Assembly (NCBI GenBank): GCA_964607165.1 | Contig: CAZSIT010000007.1 | Coordinates: 37,305-101,304, forward strand | Length of the DNA stretch: 64,000 nt | Direction of reading: 5' to 3' | From: DSPP01 sp964607165 | GTDB lineage: Bacteria; Zixibacteria; MSB-5A5; DSPP01 | In this document: positions 14,225 to 25,500 of the stretch, piece by piece | Position numbering within the stretch: the stretch's first letter is position 1 | Layout of the letters: every line of letters starts with the position of its first letter | Notes under the pieces: model-generated | Seen by the model: only the letters and a program-made list of their open reading frames with translations | What the model was told of the DNA's origin: nothing | Database searches by the model: none | Position numbers and translations under genes: made by a program

Positions 14225-16471
14225 ATGATAGGCCAAACTGTTTCGCACTACAAAATCCTCGAGAAGTTAGGCGAAGGGGGTATGGGGGAGGTTTATCTGG
14301 CCGAGGATACCAGCTTAGGCCGCAAGGTTGCAATCAAGTTCCTTTCTTCCGACAAAGCGTCTGATTCTGAATCCCGCCAACGGTTCGTCCACGAGGCCCG
14401 CGCCCAGGCAATGCTTTCCCATCCCAACATCGCCACTTTCTACGAGGTCGGAGAGGAGAACGGTCAGGTCTTTATCGTTATGGAATACATCGAGGGCCAG
14501 CCGCTCTCCCGCTTGGCCGCTGGTGAAAAATTATCGTTGTCGGAGATATTGGATATCGCTATTCAGGTTGGTGAAGGGCTGCAAGCCGCCCACGAAAAAG
14601 GGATAACTCACCGGGATATAAAACCGGAGAACGTACTGGTTACCGCCAAACGCTTGGCCAAGATAACCGACTTTGGGTTGGCAAAATGGAAGGGGGCTTC
14701 CACCCTTACGCAGAGCGGCGCTCGGATGGGAACCGCTTACTATATGTCGCCGGAGCAGGTGGAGGGGAAAAAGGTTGACCATCGAACGGATATTTTCTCT
14801 TTGGGAATCATTCTCTATGAACTCCTTTGCGCCCGCCGGCCGTTTGAGGGAGACACCGATACCGCCATTTTCTACGACTTAATAAATACCCAACCCCAGC
14901 CCTTGGCCCGCTTTGCCCGAAATCTTCCGGAAAAGTTGGAACAGATTGTAATGAAATGTCTGGCCAAGAAACCGGAGGAGCGCTACCAGCATATCGACGA
15001 ACTATTAGTTGACTTGCGTTCCGTCAAAAAGAAACTCGAAACCGGTTCGCCTGCCTCCGAAACATCCAAAATTGCTTCCGCGCCTTCCATAGCGGTTCTG
15101 CCTTTCACCAATATGAGTCCCGAACCGGAGAACGAATACTTTAGCGACGGTTTGACGGAGGAAATCATCGCCCACCTCGCCAAAATCCGCGCCCTAAAGG
15201 TAATTTCGCGCACTTCGGTGATGCGCTACAAGCAAACCGCCAAGTCCCTTAAGCAGATTGCCACGGAGTTGGGGGTTCGGCATATTTTAGAGGGGAGCGT
15301 TCGCAAGCAGGGGAACCATTTAAGGATTACGGCTCAATTGGTGGATGCTCTCGAGGACGCGCACCTTTGGGCGGAGACTTACCGCGGAACAGTGGAGGAT
15401 GTTTTTGACATTCAGGAAAAAGTCGCCGGTGAAATCGCCGAAGCCTTGAAGCTCAAGCTTTCTCCCCAGGAACAGAGGAACTTGGAGAAGCGGCAAACGG
15501 AAAACACGGAAGCGTATCAGCTTTACCTCAAGGGTCGATACTACTGGAATAAGAGAACCGAGGAGGGGTTAAAAAAAGGAATAGAATTTTTCGAGCAGGC
15601 AATCGAAAAAGACCCGACGTATGCCTTGGCCTATACCGGACTGGCAGACTCTTATAATGTTCTTACGGCGTTTGGTCTTGTCGCTCCAGCCGATGCCATT
15701 CCCAGAATCCGAGCGGCGGCGTCAAGGGCCCTGGAAATTGATGAGGCATTAGCCGAGGCCCACATTTCCCGCGCTTGGTGGGCAGCCTGTTTTGATAGGG
15801 AATGGGAAACTTCCGAGCGTGAGTTCAAGCTGGGGATTGAACTAAATCCGAATTATGCGACCGGACATCACTGGTACTCTTTATTCTTGACCTGTATGGG
15901 GCGATTTGACGAGGCGGTGACAGTCATAAAAAGAGCTCTAAAATTGGACCCTTTTTCCCTCATCATAAACACGAATGTCGGCTGGTGGGTGAACTATTTC
16001 GACCGGCGGTATGACCAAGCGATAGACCAACTTCAAAGGACGCTGGATCTGGATGCAAACTTTATTATGGCGCACTACGGCTTGGCTTTGGCCTATAATG
16101 AAAGCGGAAAGTATTCGGAAGCGATTTTAGAGTGTGAAAAGGCGCAACGGCTTAGCGGGGGCTGGTTGGAAATGACGGCGGCTTTGGGATACAGTCAGGC
16201 CTTGGCAGGAAATCGGAAAGAGGCAGAGAAAATACTGGGAGAGTTGAAAGAGGTTTTACCCCCCCGCTACGTGTCATCCTATTCGATTGCATTAATCTAT
16301 TTTGTCCTCGGTAAAAGAGAACAAGCTCTGGATTGGCTTGAAAAAGGGTACGAGGAGAAAGCTTTCTTTATGATCTGGCTTAAGGTTGATCCCCGATGGG
16401 ATTCCTTGCGCAGTGAGCCTCGATTTGTGTCGCTGCTTCAAAAAATGGGCTTTGGAGAAATAACAAATTGA
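14225..16471 (+). CDS. Ser/Thr protein kinase with TolB-like and TPR domains (kinase 1)
   Basis: A 748-aa Hanks-type kinase. The kinase domain (1-270) has GEGGMG (16-21), Lys38 in VAIKF, Glu57, HRDIKPEN (129-136), DFGLA (149-153) and MSPEQ, all catalytic residues present. Residues about 289-415 are a TolB/FlgO-like module (SIAVLPFTNMSPEPENEY, then ILEGSVRKQGNHLRITAQLV), common in bacterial TPR-linked kinases and adenylate cyclases. From about 425 to the end are TPR units (YLKGRYYWNKRTEEGLKKGI, YALAYTGLADSYN). No transmembrane segment, so it is cytoplasmic. Substrates are unknown. The first 60 nt are nearly identical to those of the next gene. Its stop codon lies inside the next leader element. 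Confidence 0.92.
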   Translation: MIGQTVSHYKILEKLGEGGMGEVYLAEDTSLGRKVAIKFLSSDKASDSESRQRFVHEARAQAMLSHPNIATFYEVGEENGQVFIVMEYIEGQPLSRLAAGEKLSLSEILDIAIQVGEGLQAAHEKGITHRDIKPENVLVTAKRLAKITDFGLAKWKGASTLTQSGARMGTAYYMSPEQVEGKKVDHRTDIFSLGIILYELLCARRPFEGDTDTAIFYDLINTQPQPLARFARNLPEKLEQIVMKCLAKKPEERYQHIDELLVDLRSVKKKLETGSPASETSKIASAPSIAVLPFTNMSPEPENEYFSDGLTEEIIAHLAKIRALKVISRTSVMRYKQTAKSLKQIATELGVRHILEGSVRKQGNHLRITAQLVDALEDAHLWAETYRGTVEDVFDIQEKVAGEIAEALKLKLSPQEQRNLEKRQTENTEAYQLYLKGRYYWNKRTEEGLKKGIEFFEQAIEKDPTYALAYTGLADSYNVLTAFGLVAPADAIPRIRAAASRALEIDEALAEAHISRAWWAACFDREWETSEREFKLGIELNPNYATGHHWYSLFLTCMGRFDEAVTVIKRALKLDPFSLIINTNVGWWVNYFDRRYDQAIDQLQRTLDLDANFIMAHYGLALAYNESGKYSEAILECEKAQRLSGGWLEMTAALGYSQALAGNRKEAEKILGELKEVLPPRYVSSYSIALIYFVLGKREQALDWLEKGYEEKAFFMIWLKVDPRWDSLRSEPRFVSLLQKMGFGEITN

Positions 16472-16548
16472 ATCATTTAGTCATTTTATCATTTTCAGAT
16501 TGAAAAAATGCGTCAATGAATCAATGAACAAATGATTAAATTATTTGT
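16467..16548 (+). promoter_or_regulatory. Conserved kinase leader element, copy 2
   Basis: An 82-bp copy of the leader, ATTGAATCATTTAGTCATTT through AACAAATGATTAAATTATTT, ending at the ATG. It overlaps the TGA of kinase 1, so the two kinases are separated by this element alone. Confidence 0.6.
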
Positions 16549-19008
16549 ATGATAGGCCAGACCGTTTCGCACTATAAAATCCTCGAGAAGTTAGGCGAAG
16601 GGGGGATGGGTATGGTCTATCGGGCGGAAGACACGCTATTGCAACGGGCCGTGGCATTAAAATTTCTCGCCTCACATTTTATTTCCAACCCGGATGCTAA
16701 GGCCCGTTTTTTAACCGAGGCGCGCGCCGCCTCGGCGCTTAATCATCCTAACATCTGCACCATTTACGAAATCGGAGAAGTTGACGACCGCCAGTTTATA
16801 GTAATGGAGTTCGTTGAGGGGAAGCCCCTTTCCCAGATAGTTACTGACGGGAAATTGCCTTTGCCAAAGTTTTTTGAGGTAGCTCTGCAGATTGCCGAGG
16901 GATTAGAGGCTGCCCACAAAAAGGGGATTATTCATCGGGATATTAAACCGGACAATATTCTGGTGACGGCGGAAGGGCGCGCAAAAATTATGGATTTTGG
17001 GCTGGCCAAAATTCGGGATACCGCCCGCATCACCACCACCGGCACCGCTTTGGGAACGGCGGCCTATATGTCTCCCGAACAAGCGCGAGGGGAAATGGTG
17101 GATGCCCGCTCGGACGTTTTTTCTTTGGGAATGGTTTTGTATGAAATGGTGGCGGGACGGCATCCTTTTTCGGGAGCGCACCCCGCGGCCTTTATTTATT
17201 CTATTTTGCACGAACAGCCAGAACCGCTGGGGCGATATAGATCCGAAGTTCCGGCCGAATTAGAAACCATAGTCAACCGCACCTTGGAGAAAAACGTTGC
17301 TCATCGATATCAGACGGCGGGCGACTTGGCCGCCGACCTTCGGCGGCTGGTGCAAGGGCCGTCGCGAACGGTTTCCGCCGCTTCGATTCCGGTAAAGCCT
17401 TCGGTGGCGGTCTTGCATTTTGACAATATGTCCGGTTTGGAAGACGATAAATACTTTGCTGCCGGGATGACCGAAGACATCATCACCGAACTTTCCAATA
17501 TCGAGGGATTAAGAGTCGCTTCGCGAATGCAGGTCGAACAGTTTAGAGGAAAGCAGGTGGATTTTGCGGAAGTTGGGCGAAAATTGCACGTGGATTACAT
17601 TTTGGAAGGCTCGGTTCGTAAGGCGGATAATATCGTCCGAATTACCGCCCAGTTGACGAACATTGCCGATGGCTTTCAAGTTTGGTCCCGGCGGTTCGAC
17701 CGAGAGTTAAAACATATCTTCCAAATCCAGGATGAGGTTTCCAAAGAAGTGGCCGGAGCATTAAAAGTAAAATTGTCACCGGAAGATTTGGCGCGTATCG
17801 AAAAAATTCCCACCAACAACCTGCAGGCTTACGACTATTTTCTCAAAGGCCGGGAATACAATTGGAGTGTCGGCACCGAGTCGCAAAAAGAGTACATTGA
17901 CTTCGCGGCTAAAATGTTTGAAAAAGCCATCGAGCTGGACGGCCAATTTGCCGAAGCCTGGGCCGGGTTGGGCGAAGTGTATACCTCGTACAGCATTCGC
18001 CGCATTGATTTTAATCCTGCGCTGATAAAGAAGGCAGAGGTGAGCATTAAAAGAGCTTTGGAGCTGGCGCCGAATTTGGCGGAAGCGCACCGGGCTTTGG
18101 GGCGTTTTTACTCGAGCCAAAGGCAGTTTGCGTTGGCCGCCGAAGAACTCACTTGTGCCATCGATTTAAAACCGAACTATGCGGATGCCTACTATAGTTT
18201 GGGAGCGGCCCGGTTTGAGGAAGGGAAATATTCCGAAGCTTCGGACGCATTTCAAAAGGTATTGGAACTGCGGCCGACTTTCTTTTTGGCTTTTCTTACC
18301 GCCGCCGAGACGGCCTGGGTGCTGCAGGATTATAAATTGGCGGAAAGTTATTTGGACCGCTGCGATCAGCTATTAGCAGGACACTTTAAATCTTTCGACA
18401 TTCGGGGCTGGCTCCATCTTCGGCAAGGTCGGCTGAATCAAGCAAGAGAGGCTTTTAGAAAAGCCGCCGAGCGCTGCGAAAACGCCAGTTTTGCCGAAAC
18501 GATTGCTTTTGGTTTGATTTTATTGGGAGAATATGATTGTGCCATTACGCTCTTGCAGAAAACCGGTAATTCAGTCAATGGAACCAATCTTTATCTTTTG
18601 GGGCTAGCTTATTATCAGAAAGGAATGGAACAGGAGGCCTGTTTAACCTGGGAAACCGCCCTGGCATTTATTGAGAAGCAATTGCAAAACGTGCCTTTCA
18701 TTCTTTCTCCCTTGATGTGGGCAAATCTGGCTTTGACCCGTGCCTCCTTGGGGGCGATAGATTCCGGTTTTGAGGCGGTTGCCCGGGGTGAAGCTGTTGA
18801 ACGAGCCAAACCGGAAGAGAAAGCAACTTTGAAAGTTGCGGAAGGCATTCTTTTCGCTTTACAGGACAAAAAAAAGGAGGCGGCGCAATCTTTAGAAAAC
18901 TCGGCTTCAAGATATTACACGGCCATTGAGGCAGGACTGGATCCTCGCTTAAAAAAGATTGCCGACGATTTGCATTTTAAGGATTACTTAAAGTTCGAAA
19001 ACCTATAA
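16549..19008 (+). CDS. Ser/Thr protein kinase with TolB-like and TPR domains (kinase 2)
   Basis: An 819-aa cytoplasmic kinase. The kinase domain (1-270) has GEGGMG (16-21), Lys38 (VALKF), HRDIKPDN (129-136), MDFGLAKI and MSPEQARGE. A TolB-like domain (about 285-410) has SVAVLHFDNMSGLEDDKYF and ILEGSVRKADNIVRITAQL. TPRs occupy about 425-790 (YFLKGREYNWSVGTESQKEY, LAPNLAEAHRALGRFYSSQ, KPNYADAYYSLGAARFEEG). It begins with the same 20 codons as kinase 1 and kinase 5, with only silent or single changes, but the kinase domain then diverges. It is followed after 18 nt by a peptidase gene with its own ribosome site. Confidence 0.92.
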   Translation: MIGQTVSHYKILEKLGEGGMGMVYRAEDTLLQRAVALKFLASHFISNPDAKARFLTEARAASALNHPNICTIYEIGEVDDRQFIVMEFVEGKPLSQIVTDGKLPLPKFFEVALQIAEGLEAAHKKGIIHRDIKPDNILVTAEGRAKIMDFGLAKIRDTARITTTGTALGTAAYMSPEQARGEMVDARSDVFSLGMVLYEMVAGRHPFSGAHPAAFIYSILHEQPEPLGRYRSEVPAELETIVNRTLEKNVAHRYQTAGDLAADLRRLVQGPSRTVSAASIPVKPSVAVLHFDNMSGLEDDKYFAAGMTEDIITELSNIEGLRVASRMQVEQFRGKQVDFAEVGRKLHVDYILEGSVRKADNIVRITAQLTNIADGFQVWSRRFDRELKHIFQIQDEVSKEVAGALKVKLSPEDLARIEKIPTNNLQAYDYFLKGREYNWSVGTESQKEYIDFAAKMFEKAIELDGQFAEAWAGLGEVYTSYSIRRIDFNPALIKKAEVSIKRALELAPNLAEAHRALGRFYSSQRQFALAAEELTCAIDLKPNYADAYYSLGAARFEEGKYSEASDAFQKVLELRPTFFLAFLTAAETAWVLQDYKLAESYLDRCDQLLAGHFKSFDIRGWLHLRQGRLNQAREAFRKAAERCENASFAETIAFGLILLGEYDCAITLLQKTGNSVNGTNLYLLGLAYYQKGMEQEACLTWETALAFIEKQLQNVPFILSPLMWANLALTRASLGAIDSGFEAVARGEAVERAKPEEKATLKVAEGILFALQDKKKEAAQSLENSASRYYTAIEAGLDPRLKKIADDLHFKDYLKFENL

Positions 19009-19026
19009 CAAGAAAACGGAGGAAAA

Positions 19027-20280
19027 ATGAGAAGGTTCACTTTTGTTTTAATCGCAATATTTACATTCGTCACCAATGTTTATAGTTTACCCAAGGAGAC
19101 TTTCAAACAGAGACGGGCTAAACTTATGGAAATGATTGGAGACGGTATCGCCGTCTTGTACGGAAAATCGGGAGGCGGAGATGGTGATTTCAAGCAGGAC
19201 CCGAATTTCTACTATCTAACCGGCAATGAAGAACCGGGCGCCATTTTGATTTTAGCTCCCAAGGAAAAAAGCAGGAAAGAAGTTTTGCTGTTGCCCGCCC
19301 GCAATCCTGAAGATGAGCGCTGGACGGGAGAGCGCCCCTCGCTCGGGAAAAGGCTGGAGGACTCCCTGGGGTTTGAATATGTGGGCCGGACTTCTGCCTT
19401 GGGCGGCACAGTCAACTCTTACCTACAACACACTACTAACTTATGCTATCTTTCGCCAGCCGCCGGTTATAATGCCCCCGTTCCTCAAGATTTGAGTTTA
19501 TACAAAGACGTTACTTCACGCATTCCGGGCACTTCCATAAAAAATATGTCGCATTTGCTTCCCGGCATGCGCGCCATCAAAACAGAAGAAGAATTGGCGG
19601 CGATGCAGGAAGCGATTGATATTACCGGGGCTGGTTTCGAGAAAGCGGCTTTGGCTCTTAAGCCGGGTATGAGCGAAGCGGACGTTCAGGATATTATCGA
19701 GACAGAATTTAAGGATATGGGAGCCGAAAAATTGGCTTTTCCTTCCATCGTAGCTACCGGAAAAAACGGTACCGTCCTGCACTATATCCGCAACAACGCC
19801 ACCGTCAAGGAGGGCGATTTGTTTCTAATGGACATCGGCGCGGAATACGACCATTATGCGGGGGATGTCTCGCGCACAATTCCGGTTTCGGGCAAGTTTT
19901 CTCCCGAGCAGAGAAAAATCTATGAAATTGTTCTGAAAGCTCAAAAAGCAGCAATGGCCAAAATTAAACCTGGAGCTTACGTCCGCGAAGACGTCCACGC
20001 CGAAGCCAGGCGGGTTATCGAAGAGGCCGGCTACGGCGAATACTTTATTCACGGCACCAGCCATTTTATTGGCTTGGACGTTCACGACGTGGGGGACTAT
20101 GGCCAACCGTTGAAGCCGGGGATGGTCATTTCCGTCGAGCCCGGAATTTACCTTCCGGATAAAGGCATCGGCGTGCGTATTGAAGACGATGTTTTGGTCA
20201 CCAAAGACGGCTACAAACTTCTCACGGCGGGCATACCTCGAGAGATTGACGAAATAGAGAAGCTTTTGTCAAAAAAATAA
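19027..20280 (+). CDS. Secreted Xaa-Pro aminopeptidase (M24B)
   Basis: A 417-aa peptidase with signal peptide (residues 1-20, hydrophobic FVLIAIFTFVTNVYS). It has an aminopeptidase-P N-terminal domain (DPNFYYLTGNEEPGAILIL) and a creatinase/pita-bread domain. The dinuclear metal ligands are visible: Asp in LMDIGAEYDHYAGDVSRTI (two), His in GTSHFIGLDVHDVG, Glu in VISVEPGIYLPD and Glu in GVRIEDDVLV. It cleaves N-terminal residues from X-Pro peptides, probably in the periplasm. The ribosome site GGAGG lies 5 nt before the ATG. It sits between kinases 2 and 3 on the same strand. Confidence 0.92.
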   Translation: MRRFTFVLIAIFTFVTNVYSLPKETFKQRRAKLMEMIGDGIAVLYGKSGGGDGDFKQDPNFYYLTGNEEPGAILILAPKEKSRKEVLLLPARNPEDERWTGERPSLGKRLEDSLGFEYVGRTSALGGTVNSYLQHTTNLCYLSPAAGYNAPVPQDLSLYKDVTSRIPGTSIKNMSHLLPGMRAIKTEEELAAMQEAIDITGAGFEKAALALKPGMSEADVQDIIETEFKDMGAEKLAFPSIVATGKNGTVLHYIRNNATVKEGDLFLMDIGAEYDHYAGDVSRTIPVSGKFSPEQRKIYEIVLKAQKAAMAKIKPGAYVREDVHAEARRVIEEAGYGEYFIHGTSHFIGLDVHDVGDYGQPLKPGMVISVEPGIYLPDKGIGVRIEDDVLVTKDGYKLLTAGIPREIDEIEKLLSKK

Positions 20281-20296
20281 AGCTATATTTAGTTCA

Positions 20297-22561
20297 ATGA
20301 TAGGCCAGAGCGTTTCGCGCTACAAGATACTAAGCAAGCTGGGGGAAGGAGGGATGGGGGAAGTTTTTCTGGCCGAAGACACCGAGCTGGGCCGCAAAGT
20401 CGCGCTCAAAGTTCTTTCCCCCGCCTTTGCAGCTGCTGCCGACGCCAAACTGCGCTTCAAGCGCGAGGCGCAGGCGGCCGCCGCTTTGAATCATTCCAAT
20501 ATCGTCACCGTTTACGAAATTGCCGAGTATCAAGACCGCTGTTACATCGCGATGGAATTTGTTGACGGGGTGTCTTTGAAAGGGTTAATCGACCAAAAGC
20601 CCCTGCCTGTTGAAAAAGTGGTCAATTTTGCCATCCAGATTGGTGAAGGCCTTTCCCGCGCCCACCAGGCCGGAATCGTGCACCGCGACATAAAGCCGGA
20701 TAACATTTTTGTGGATAAGGAGGGTCGGGTAAAAATTCTGGACTTCGGCCTGGCTAAACTTAAAGGCGCCGCCAAGCTTACTCAAACCGGCGCGGCTACC
20801 GGAACTTTCGCCTATATGTCCCCGGAACAGGCCAAGGGAGAAGAGGTTGACCTTCGAACCGATATTTTCTCTTTTGGAGTAGTCCTTTATGAGATGCTTA
20901 CCGGCAGGCTCCCTTTTTCAAGCGAGCATCCGGCGGCGGCCATTTATGCGCTTTTGCATGAAACCCCGATGCCCATTGTCCGCCACGTCGTCAATATCCC
21001 CTTGAGAATGCAGGAGATCGTGGAAAAGGCGATGGCCAAGGAAAAACAAAATCGGTATTCAAGCATCGACGAACTTTTGGGGGAGCTCAAGGAATTTAAA
21101 AAGGAATTGTTTGATGAAGAACTGGTGGTGGGAAGGAAGGGGGGTTCAAAAAGCGACAAAAAGTCGGTGGCCGTGTTGTATTTTGAGAATCTTAGCTCCG
21201 ACCCGGAAAGCGATTATTTCTCGGCCGGCATGACCGAAGACATTATTACAGACTTGTCCAAAATCGAAAACATCCGCGTGGCTTCGCGCAACGCGGTGCT
21301 GCCGTACAAGGACAAACCGGTGGACGTCCGCATCCTTGGCAAAAAATTAAACTTAGACGCCGTTCTGCAAGGGAGCGTGCGCAAGTTGGGCAATCGTTTA
21401 AGAATTTCGGCGCAGCTTATTGACGTCCACGAAGGATTTGCCCTTTGGGCCGAGCGCTATGACCGGGAGTTGAAAGAGGTTTTTGAATTGCAGGAAGAAA
21501 TCGCCAAAAAAATCGCCCTGGCGCTTAAAGTAAAACTTTCTCCAAAAGATGAAAGGCAAATCGCCACAAAATACAAAGGCAATCCGGAGGCGTATGAATA
21601 TTACCTGAAGGGCTGGAAATACGTTTACAAATATACCCGGCCGGATTTGATGACCGCCATTCAGCTGTTCAAAGATGCTTTGGAACTGGACCCCAACTAT
21701 GCTCTGGCTTATTCCGGCCTGGCGGACTGTCACATTCAGGTGGTCGATCGAAATTATGAAACCGACAAGAGCGTTTTGATAAAAGCGGAGGAGGCGGCCT
21801 TAAAGGCTTTGGATATCGACCCGCTTTGCGCCGAGGCCTGCAAGGCGCTGGGTCTGGTTTATTACAAGCAATGGCGCTTTAGAAAATCCAAAGATTTGCT
21901 CTTAAAGGCCATTGATTTGAAATCGAATTACGCCGCCGCCCGCGCCGATTTGGGCGTGGTCTATACCTACCTGGGGGATTTTGAAAAAGCGGAGCGGGAG
22001 CGCCTTTTGGCCTATGACCAGGACCCTTCGCTTACCTTTCTTTTGTGGAACGTGGCCCAGTTTTATTTGAGTTTAAACCGCTTTGGCGAGGCGGAAAGTT
22101 TCATCCGCAAAGTTTTGAACCTTGGGGATTCCTCGTTCCACCTCGAAATCGGTTACTACATACTGGCCAAAATTTACCTGTATCAAAAGCAATTTGAAAA
22201 GGCATTTGAGTACATACAGAAATACACCGCCATTGAACCGGACGAGCCGTTCGGCAACTCCGCATCCGCCGCCATTTTTGCCGCCTTGGGGAAAAATGAG
22301 GCGGCCCTGGAGAAGCTGGAAAAGACCTTGCAGGGAACCCCCTGGGACGAGGATATTGTCGAGTATATAATCCTGGCTTTTACGCTCTTGCCGGAGAAAG
22401 AAAAAGTTTACGAGTGGATGGAAAAGGGAATTGAAAAAAATAAAATTTTGTGGGTATTTCTGGAGTACAATCCCTTGCTGGCGGAGTTGCGCTCTGAGCC
22501 CCGTTTCGAAAAAATTCTGCGGGACGTAAAAAATAAAACGTTAAGCGAAACGCAATCTTAA
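20297..22561 (+). CDS. Ser/Thr protein kinase with TolB-like and TPR domains (kinase 3)
   Basis: A 754-aa kinase starting MIGQSVSRYKILSKLGEGGM. The kinase domain has GEGGMG (16-21), VALKV Lys38, HRDIKPDN, DFGLAKLKG and MSPEQ. The TolB-like domain begins near 290 (SVAVLYFENLSSDPESDYF, ASRNAVLPYKDKPVDVRILG), and TPRs fill 430-740. It is the closest paralogue of kinase 4 (27162). It does not carry the leader element; AT-rich TATATT sits 7 nt before the ATG and no ribosome site is seen. Its TAA shares two bases with the stop codon of the convergent FG-GAP gene (22558-22561, TTAA). Confidence 0.92.
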   Translation: MIGQSVSRYKILSKLGEGGMGEVFLAEDTELGRKVALKVLSPAFAAAADAKLRFKREAQAAAALNHSNIVTVYEIAEYQDRCYIAMEFVDGVSLKGLIDQKPLPVEKVVNFAIQIGEGLSRAHQAGIVHRDIKPDNIFVDKEGRVKILDFGLAKLKGAAKLTQTGAATGTFAYMSPEQAKGEEVDLRTDIFSFGVVLYEMLTGRLPFSSEHPAAAIYALLHETPMPIVRHVVNIPLRMQEIVEKAMAKEKQNRYSSIDELLGELKEFKKELFDEELVVGRKGGSKSDKKSVAVLYFENLSSDPESDYFSAGMTEDIITDLSKIENIRVASRNAVLPYKDKPVDVRILGKKLNLDAVLQGSVRKLGNRLRISAQLIDVHEGFALWAERYDRELKEVFELQEEIAKKIALALKVKLSPKDERQIATKYKGNPEAYEYYLKGWKYVYKYTRPDLMTAIQLFKDALELDPNYALAYSGLADCHIQVVDRNYETDKSVLIKAEEAALKALDIDPLCAEACKALGLVYYKQWRFRKSKDLLLKAIDLKSNYAAARADLGVVYTYLGDFEKAERERLLAYDQDPSLTFLLWNVAQFYLSLNRFGEAESFIRKVLNLGDSSFHLEIGYYILAKIYLYQKQFEKAFEYIQKYTAIEPDEPFGNSASAAIFAALGKNEAALEKLEKTLQGTPWDEDIVEYIILAFTLLPEKEKVYEWMEKGIEKNKILWVFLEYNPLLAELRSEPRFEKILRDVKNKTLSETQS

Positions 22562-25500
22562 AACGAGCAATCCAGCGAGAACCCGAGGAACACGCCGTTT
22601 AGCTCTTTGACCACGTCGGCGGCGGTTAGAATGCCATCGCAATTGATATCGGCCACGCTCAAATTGGCGCAATCAATCCCGAGCGAACTTCCCAAAAAAG
22701 TGCAGTTGAGCATATGCACCACGTCCGCGGCGGTCAGAATTCCGTCCCCGTTCAAATCTCCTTTTTCCTGCAGCTGGAAGATGAAAGCCGAGCCGGCGTC
22801 CGGGTTGTTGTTTGGGTCGGCATTGGGAGCGCCGATGATGTAATGGGCCAAGCCACTGACATCGGCATAGATTCCTACCGAACCGCCCAGCCGGTCGCCG
22901 GTGGAATCACCGTTTTGCTGGAAAATAAGAGCGCCGCTGGAACCGGAGTAGATGAAGGCCGCTCCGGCGGAGTCGTCAGTACCGGGAGCTCCGGCAATAA
23001 AGTCCGCCCCGCCATCTCCATCCACATCCGCCTGAATGCCCACCGAACCGCCCAGGCGGTCCCCGGATAAAGAACCGGTTTTCTGAAAAAGGAGATTTCC
23101 TGTCGAGCCGGAATAGACATACACGGCACCGGAAGAACCGCTGACCCCCGTTGCTCCTACGACAAAATCAGCCCGATTGTCACTATCCACGTCCAAGACT
23201 TGAGTTAGACCTACCGAACCGCCCAAGCGGTCGCCGATAGCGGTTCCATTCTTTTGATAAAGCAAGCTTCCGGTTGAGCCGGAGTAAACATAAACGGCAC
23301 CGGATGAACTGTTGGTTCCATCGGCGCCAATAATAAAGTCGCCCCTACTATCTCCGTTCACATCGTTGACGTCCGCCGACATTCCGACCGAACCTCCCAG
23401 CCGGTCGCCGGGGCTGGCGCCATCCTTTTGATAAAGCAAGGTTCCATTAGCCCCGGAGTAAATAAAGGCAGAACCGGCATCGGTCATTCCGCTCGGGTCG
23501 GCCCCTGGAGTGCCAACGATGAAGTCATCCTTGCCATCTGCATTAACATCTGCATACAGCCCTACGGAGCCGCCTAAGCGGTCGCCAGAAGTTGAGCCAT
23601 TCTTTTGAAAAAGCAGAAGGCCGGTGCTGCCGGAATAGACATAAACCGCCCCGGCGGTGGCGTTGGCTTCCGGAGCGCCGATGATGAAATCCCCCTTCCC
23701 ATCTGCGTTGGCATCCCCCACCAATCCCACCGAGCCGCCCAGGCGGTCGCCGGAGGTTGTACCGTTTATTTTATATATCAGCGTGTCGTTCTTACCTGAA
23801 TAGATAAAGATTGAACCGGCATCGGTGGAAACATTTCCTTCACCACCAACAACTGGGTCGGCGCCGGGAGCGCCGATGATGTAGTCTGCCACGCCATCCC
23901 CGTTCACATCCCCACCACCCGAGACGGAGCTACCCAGCAGATCACCGCCCGATGAACCGTTTTTCCGGGATTTAAGCGTATCCGCCAGAACGCTGATTTG
24001 AACCAACTGCGTGTCCGTCAAAAACCCATCCGAAGCGATAAAGCGGACGTGGTGAATGCCAGTCTGATAAGAAGCGGGTGTCCAGTTAAAAGTGTTACCG
24101 ATAAAGCTCGCTCCCACAGGCAATAATTGTGCGGCATAGGTCGGGATTGCCCCATCCGAGTCGGTGGCGGTCGGAGCAAAGCTCAAAAGCTGGCCTTCCA
24201 TAACTTGCTTAGCAGTCAGCGTCAAAAGCGGTTTACGGTTGACAGCGAAGACGATTGCCGTGCCGGAAGCCGGTCCATTGGGATGGGCGACGTCCGCCCC
24301 GGCGATGAAATCAGATTTTCCGTCTCCATTAATGTCTCCGCCCCCGCCAACGGATATTCCCAAATTATCACCAGCCATTGCGCCATTTTGTTGAGAGAGA
24401 AGAACGCCAGTGGCGCCGGAATAGACATAGACAGAGCCGGCGTAGAGATTACCGCCCGGGCTGGCGCCGTAAGCACCGACAATGAAATCGGCTCTTCCAT
24501 CATTATTCACATCTCCAGCTCCGGCCACCGAAAAGCCGAAGAAATTGCTGTCGGCAGCGCCGTTTTTTTGATAGAGCAAAGCCCCGGTGGCGCCGGAATA
24601 TACGTAAGCCGAACCGGCGGCACTATCTCCCGCCGGATCGGTGCCGTAAGCGCCAATTATAAAATCAGACGAACCGTCGCCGTTGACGTTTCCGATTCCG
24701 GCTACTGAAGCTCCAATGTGGTCTTTGGCAAGAGTGCCATCTTTCTGGTAGAGCAAAGCTCCGGTGTTGCCGGAATAAACGTAGGCCGAACCGGCATCGG
24801 TTCTTCCACCGGGGTCAGTGTTGAGAGCGCCGATGATAAAATCGGCTAATCCATTGTTATCGACATCTCCCGCTCCGGCTACAAAAACACCCAGATTGTC
24901 CCCGGCCGCGGCGCCATTTTTTTGGTACAGCAGACCACCGGTGGCGCCGGAATAGACGTAAGCAGAACCAGCTCCGGAAAGGCCGCCCGGAGAAGCGAAC
25001 ATGGCACCGACGATAAAATCAGCCTTTCCATCGAAGTTCACATCCCCCGCTCCAGCCACCGATTGCCCCAAGGCATCACCGGCGGTTCCATTTTTTTGGT
25101 ACAGCAAAGCGCCGGTGACGCCGGAGTAAACATAAGCCGAGCCAGCTCCGCCGGCCCGAGTGGGAGTCGCAGCAATAAAATCGGCCTTGCCATCGCCGTT
25201 TACATCTCCCGCTCCGGCCACGGAGAAGCCAAATTGGTCGCCGGCGGTTCCGCCATTTTTCTGATAGAGCAAAGTTCCATCCGTTCCAGAGTAAACATAG
25301 GCGGAGCCGGCAAAGTTAAGTCCACCCGGATTGGCGCCATACGCTCCAATAATATAATCTGCTTTGCCGTCGCCGTTGATGTCTCCGACTATGGCAACCG
25401 TGTGGCCTAAGAAGTCAAGGCTATCGGCGCCGTTTTTCTTGTAAAGCGGGGTTGGGCTCACCGGCGGGTCGGGAGGGGCGGGCAGGCCGTAAACGAAGGC

